Part shown: one piece after another, positions 59,166-64,000 of the stretch
Numbering within the stretch: the stretch's first letter is position 1
Layout of the letters: each line of letters starts with the position of its first letter
DNA from: Nicotiana tabacum
Taxonomy: Eukaryota > Streptophyta > Magnoliopsida > Solanales > Solanaceae
Assembly: GCF_000715075.1 (NCBI RefSeq)
Contig: NC_134101.1
Coordinates: 152,507,584-152,571,583 of the forward strand
Reading direction: 5' to 3'
Length of the DNA: 64,000 nt
The notes under the pieces: generated by a model
Told to the model about the DNA's origin: nothing
What the model saw: only the letters and a program-made list of their open reading frames with translations
Databases searched by the model: none
Translations under genes and position numbers: made by a program

Positions 59166-60714
59166 CCCATTTCTATTCCACCATATCGAATAGCCCCGCT
59201 AGAGTTGAATGAATTGAAAGAACATTTTCAAGACTTACTTGATAAGGGCTTCATTAAGCCTAGTATCTCGCCTTGGGGTGCGTCGGTGTTGTTTGTAAAG
59301 AAAAAAGGTTGGGTTGATGAGGATGTGCATAGACTATCGGTAGTTGAACAAAGTCACCATCAAGAATAAGTATCCATTGCCGAGGATTGATGACTTATTT
59401 GATCAGTTTCAGGGTGCCAAGGTGTTTTCAAAGAACGATCTGAGGTCTGGCTACCATCAGTTGAGGATTAGGGCATCCGATGTCCCTAAGACAGCTTTTC
59501 GGACTCGGTATGGGCATTATGAGTTTCTAGTGATGTCTTTTGGGTTGACAAATGCCCAACAGCGTTCATAGATTTGATGAACCGAGTGTTCAAGACCTAT
59601 TTAGATTCCTTCATGATTGTTTTTATTGATGATTCTTGATCTACTCCCGCAGTCGAGAGGAGCATGAGCAGCATCTTCGGATCATTCTCCAGACTTTGAG
59701 AGACAACCAGTTATATGTTAAGTTCTCAAAATGTGAGTTTTGGTTGAGTCAGTTGCATTCTTGGGTCACGTTGTATTAGCAGAGGGTATTCAAGTGGATT
59801 CTAAGAAGATTGAGGCAGTCAAGAACTGGCCTAACCCCACATCAGCTACAGAGATTCGGAGTTTCTTGGGCTTGGTGGTTTATTACCGTTGGTTTGTGGA
59901 GGGTTTTCATCCATAGCAGCCGTGATGACAAGGTTGACCCAGAAGAGTGCCCCTTTTAGGTGGTCGGACAAGTGTGAGGCGAGCTTTTAGAAGCTCAAGA
60001 CGGCTTTGACTACGATGTCGGTATTGGTGTTGCCCACAGGTTCAGGGCCATATACAGTATATTGTGACACATCTCGTGTTGGACTTGGTGCGGTATTGAT
60101 GCAGGGTGGAAAGGTTATTGCATATGCTTCGCGACAGTTGAAGATTCACGAGAAGAATTATCCAGTTCATAACTTGGAGCTAGCAGACATTGTTCACGCG
60201 CTGAAGATTTGAAAGCATTATCTATATGGCGTGTCGTGTGAGGTGTTCACGGATCATAAGAGTTTGCAGTACTTGTTCAATTAAAAGAAGCTCAATTTGA
60301 GGTAGAGAAGGTGGTTGGAGCTATTGAAAGACTATGATATCACCATCTTGTACCATCTCGGGAAGGCCAATATGGTGGTTGATGCCTTGAGTAGGAAGTT
60401 AGCTAGTATGGGCAGCCTTGCATATATTCCAGTCGGTGAGAGACTGCTTGCATTATATCTTCAGGCTTTGGCTAATCAGTTCGTAAGGTTTGATGTTTTT
60501 GAGCCCAATCGTGTTCTAGCTTGTACCATCGCTCGGTCTTCCTTATTTGAGCGTGTCAAGGAGCGGCAGTATGATGATCCTCATTTGCTTGTCCTTAGGG
60601 ACACAGTGCGGCATGGAGATACCAAGCATGTTATAGTTGGAGATGATGGATTCTTAAGGATGCAGGGTCGTGTTTGTGTACCTAATGTGGATGGACTTTG
60701 TTAACTGATTCTAG
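59166..60714 (+). pseudogene. Chromovirus G reverse transcriptase-RNaseH
   Basis: A stop (59163-59165) precedes [21 protein letters not shown] fingers and palm follow with [50 protein letters not shown] and FIDD (about 59625), after which one base is missing. The connection has FLGHVVL-type and [14 protein letters not shown] blocks. RNase[36 protein letters not shown] then a stop, [12 protein letters not shown] then a stop, [16 protein letters not shown] and VVDALSRKLASMGS. At least four frameshifts and four stops are present. Confidence 0.87.
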
Positions 60715-62018
60715 AGGAGGCCCATAGTTCCCGGTATTCTATTCATCTGGGCTCCGCTAAGATGTATCAGGACTTGCGGTAGCATTATTGGTGGAGGAGG
60801 ATAAAGAAAGATATTATTGCATATGTAGCTCGGTGTTTGAATTGTTAGCAAGCAAAGTACGAACATCAGAGACCTGGTGGTTTGCTTCAGAAGATTAAGA
60901 TTCCTGAGTGGAAGTGGGAGCATATCACTATGGACTTCGTTGTTGGACTCACACGGACTCAGAGGAAATTCGATGCAGTATGGGTTATTGTGGATAGGAT
61001 AACCAAGTCGGCGCATTTCATTCCTATGGCAGTTTTCTACTTTTCGGAGCGGTTGGCAAAGATTTATATCCGTGAGATTGTTCGTCTTCATGGTGTGCTC
61101 GTGTCAATCATTTCTGACTGAGGTACGCAGTTTACCTCGCATTTCTAGAGGGCAGCACAACGTTAGTTGGGTACGCGGGTCGAGTTTAGCACAAGATTTC
61201 ATCCTTAGATGGACGGACAATCCAAGTTTTCCATTCAGATTTTAGAAGATATGCTCTGCGCCTGTGTTATTGATTTTGGAGGTTCTTGGGATCAGTTCTT
61301 GCCATTAGCAGAGTTTGCCTACAACGACAGTTATTAATCGAGTATCCAGATGGCTCCCTATGAGGCGTTGCATGGTAGACGGTGTCGATCGCTGGTTGGA
61401 TGGTTTGAGCTGGGGGAGGCTTGGCTATTGGGCACAGATCTAGTACAGGATGCTTTGGATAAGGAGAAGATCATTCAGGATAGGTTTCGCACAGCTCAGT
61501 CCAGGCAAAAGAGTTATGCCGACCGTAAGGTTCGTGACGTGTCATTTATAGTCGGAGAGAGAGTGTTGCTTCGGGTATCACCCATGAAAGGGGTGATGAT
61601 GTTTGGGAAGAAGGGCAAGTTAAGCCCCAGGTTCATGAGGCCTTTTGAGATCCTTGATCGAGTGGGAGAGGTGGCTTACAAACTTACGTTGACACCAAGC
61701 TTATCAGCAGTACATCTAGTGTTTCATGTGTCCATGCTTCAGAAGTATCACGGCGATCCATCCCACGTGTTGGATTTCAGCACTGTCTAGTTGGACAAGG
61801 ATTTGACCTACGAGGAGGAGTCGGTAGCTATTCTAGACTGGCAGGTTCGTCAGTTGAGATCGAAGAGTTATCCTTTGGTTCGGGTGCAGTGTAGAGGTCA
61901 ACTTGTTGACGCAGCTACCTGGGAGACGAGTCAGATATACGGAGTAGATATCCCCATCTTTTCCCTAGCTCAGGTACTTTTCTATGTCCGTTCGAGGATG
62001 AACAATTTTTTTAGAGGT
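60715..62018 (+). pseudogene. Chromovirus G integrase with chromodomain-like tail
   Basis: The zinc-binding region (KMYQDLR to CLNC, 60762-60847) has stops, including TAG for Gln after the LNC. Core TMDFVVGLTRTQRKFDAVW and VSIISD end at TGA (61119-61121), where relatives have Arg. A run with several stops follows to 61349. The frame 61350-61790 has [38 protein letters not shown] and HVLDFSTV. The last frame (61791-62018) has the chromodomain-like AILDWQVRQLRSKSYPLVRV. A late shift makes the frame read through the polypurine tract into the LTR. Confidence 0.87.
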
Positions 62019-62024
62019 GGAGAA
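62011..62024 (+). other. Polypurine tract of chromovirus G
   Basis: TTAGAGGTGGAGAA directly precedes the LTR start TGTGATGACCC, the same tract as in A and C. Confidence 0.85.
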
Positions 62025-63173
62025 TGTGATGACCCAAAAGTTCATCTCATGTTTTAGAACTCAATTCGGGGTTCCGATGCCTTCAAAACCTCATCTTACT
62101 TCTCCTAGATTTGCGTGCGCAGTCTAGGCACGTTTCCGGAAAGCCTTTATGTGAAAATTTGAGAAAATAATAATTTTTGCCTTTAAAAAGTGATTTTAGT
62201 TGACTTTGGTCAACATTTTGAGTGAACAGACTAGGACCCGTGTTTTGACGGTCCCGGAGGGTCCATAGTAAAATATGGGACTTCAGCGTATAGTCGGAAT
62301 CGAATTCCGAGGTCCCTAGCCCGAGTAATGAATTTTTGTTAGAAATTGTTACACTGAAAATATAAGGATTTAAAGAAATCGAATAATGTTTGATCTTGTT
62401 GGTATTGGGCCCGTATTTTGGTTTTGGAGCCCGATACAAGTTTAATATAATATTGAAGTCATGTCTGTAATATTTTGTGAGAAACGAAACTGATTTGACG
62501 TGATTCGGATGTCCGGCTGTGAAAATAGGAATTTCAAGTATTCGTAAGGATTTCATGTATTTTTGTGTTAAATCCGTAGTTTTAGATGTTATTTTGGCGA
62601 TTTGATCGCACGAGCCAGATCGTATGATGTTTTAAGACTTGTGTGCATGTTTGGTTGGAAACCCGAGGGCTCGGGTGAGTTTTGGATAGGCTACGGAGTG
62701 TTTTGGAACTTAGGAAAAAACATTGCTGCTAGGACTGAACCTGTTGCAGGCCTATGATCTCGCATTGCGAGATCAGGCATCGCAATTGCGAACCCTGTAA
62801 GTTCCGCTTTTGCGAGACTTTTATCGCAATTGCGATCATAAGCTTTGCCAGGTAGTCTCCGCAGTTGCGAAGACTTCTTCGCACTTGCGAAGTAAAACTG
62901 GGTAGGGCAGTGCTCGCAAATGCGATCATTTTGTCGCATTTGCAGAGGTTCTTGTTCACAATCGCGAACATACCTTCGCAATTGCGAAGGCAGTAGAAGT
63001 GGGGAGAACTTCGCATTTGTCATGGTTCTTCACATTTGCGAGCTTCGCAATTACGAAGCTCAGGTTGCAAATACGACATCTGTAACTGTGCAAAAGGGAC
63101 TTAGACTAGATTTTTGATACATTTCCCAAATTTTCAAAACCTAAACATCAAGAGGCGATTTTTCAAAGGTTAG
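62025..63173 (+). mobile_element. Chromovirus G, 3' LTR, cut by Ogre insertion
   Basis: Starts TGTGATGACCCAAAAGTTCA. It keeps the 470-bp block missing from the 5' LTR, including TCCGAGGTCCCTAGCCCGAG-type sequence near 62307. TCGCAATTGCGA palindromes lie at 62757-63075. It breaks off after GATTTTTCAAAGGTTAG, where an Ogre LTR begins; the remainder is expected beyond the window. Confidence 0.9.
62757..63075 (+). repeat. TCGCAATTGCGA palindrome array in LTR G
   Basis: About ten variants of TCGCAATTGCGA or TCGCAAATGCGA (for example 62781, 62825, 62865, 62889, 62911 and 62973), mostly 20-50 bases apart, between the GAGGGCTCGGGTGAGTTTTG block and the TTCAAAACCTAAAC block. The 5' LTR has the same array at 55745-56030. 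Confidence 0.9.
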
Positions 63174-64000
63174 TGTGAGCACGTGATTTTTGCCCTACAA
63201 GAGCTACTCCCACAAAAATTCAAAATAAAATGGTTTTGTGTTGTTTGTGATTTATTTGTATTTTTTGTCTGTGCATGTTTATTTCTACTTTAATTAAGAA
63301 AAATACAAAAATATGTGTTGCGTGCGCATTTAGGATTTAATTTTACAATTTAGGAATTAATTAAACAGGTTTGTTTTACAAAAAATGGAAAATAACCAAA
63401 AAATATGTACTTTGCATTTAATGTCCGAATTGTGTTATTTCATCTTTATTTGATGATTAATTTCATGTGATAGCTATTATTAAGAGTTAACATTTTAGCT
63501 AATTGTCAATTTTATAATTAGGATTTTTTAGTTGGTAATTAGGAATTAAAAGAAAATAGAAAAAGGAAGAAATAAAGAGAAAGTCGGATTGGGCCAGTTT
63601 TGAATTAAATAGATTAGGCCCAAACCAAAATAACCCCTTTGCAGCCCAGTCCAAACATCCTTTTGCCCGGACACCTAAACGGTATCGTTTTGGGGAAGCC
63701 CTGATCAGGGCCGTTAATCTCACTGGATCAACGGTCCAGATCACTCCGCCCTTACCCATTCCCTGGACTGACCCACTTGCACCGGATCGACCCTGCCCCA
63801 ACACTAAACCAAACGACACCGTGTTGGGTTAATCTTCTTGATCCTGGCCGTTGATCTTAATTGATCTAACGGCCGAGAATAAATTCTCCACCTGGTATAT
63901 ATTCCTAAATCCTACCCCGCCCCCTAAACCAAACCCCACCCCCCTCTTCGTCTCTGAGTTTCAGAGACCAAACATACCCCCGCCTCTTGCCACCGTGCGC
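63174..64000 (+). mobile_element. Ogre/Tat-type LTR, 5' part, runs out of window
   Basis: Starts TGTGAGCACGTGATTTTTGC, matching the LTR at 477. No polypurine tract precedes it, so it is the 5' LTR of a nested element or a solo LTR; the flank is GTTAG. It has two palindromes (63711-63734 and 63847-63874), a TATA-like GGTATATATTCC (63894) and a C-rich leader. AT-rich and CT-rich parts alternate as in the first LTR. Confidence 0.87.

Noticed and set aside
1..64000. Endogenous pararetrovirus (caulimovirid) remains, which are common in Solanaceae
   Set aside because: The pol segments have integrase between RNaseH and the polypurine tract and are flanked by LTRs with target duplications. That is Ty3/gypsy; pararetroviruses have no integrase or LTRs, and no movement or coat protein motif was seen.

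Overview
This is repeat-dense plant nuclear DNA. No host protein-coding gene and no tRNA, rRNA or other RNA gene can be supported anywhere in the window. Nearly everything is LTR retrotransposon, and almost all of it is decayed Ty3/gypsy. The dominant type has a gag-PR-RT-RNaseH-INT order with a C-terminal chromodomain-like tail, as in the Tekay/Del chromovirus clade. The second type is Ogre/Tat with LTRs near 4 kb. The protein style, the LTR end motif TGTRAYGACCC and the Ogre LTRs suggest Solanaceae, most likely Nicotiana; that is inference from remembered families, not from a search.

Layout. 1-5854: an Ogre-type element arranged as 3' internal end, then polypurine tract, then one LTR (477-4293), then primer-binding site, then the 5' internal region with a broken ORF1. 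5855-11298: minus-strand chromovirus A, lacking its 5' half. 11299-13343: AT-rich DNA with a (TTC)n microsatellite and a degenerate duplication. 13344-23858: minus-strand chromovirus B (target duplication TTATA), whose RNaseH region is split by solo LTR H (16512-19503, duplication CGAAG). 23864-24588: AT-rich DNA with a possible Ty1/copia LTR. 24589-39804: solo LTR E on the plus strand (duplication ATAAT), holding solo LTR F, which in turn holds chromovirus D, the best-preserved element. 39805-40991: the other side of the copia-like LTR plus AT-rich DNA with a duplicated Helitron-like motif. 40992-55072: minus-strand chromovirus C (duplication ACGAT) with a 4.2-kb Ogre-like solo LTR I (48025-52238, duplication ACAGA) in its leader. 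55466-63173: plus-strand chromovirus G, whose 3' LTR is cut by another Ogre-type LTR (63174 to the window end).

How it works together: it does not operate as a gene system. The window is a record of successive insertions, solo-LTR formation and illegitimate deletions. Every chromovirus copy has frameshifts or stops, and all five have lost the protease active site, each by a different lesion. Only D keeps long open frames for gag (with an intact zinc knuckle), RT and integrase.

The most interesting structure is in the chromovirus LTRs. At two matching positions they carry arrays of short palindromic or hairpin-forming units. The position is shared between families while the repeat sequence differs. 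I have not seen this described, but I could not search for it.
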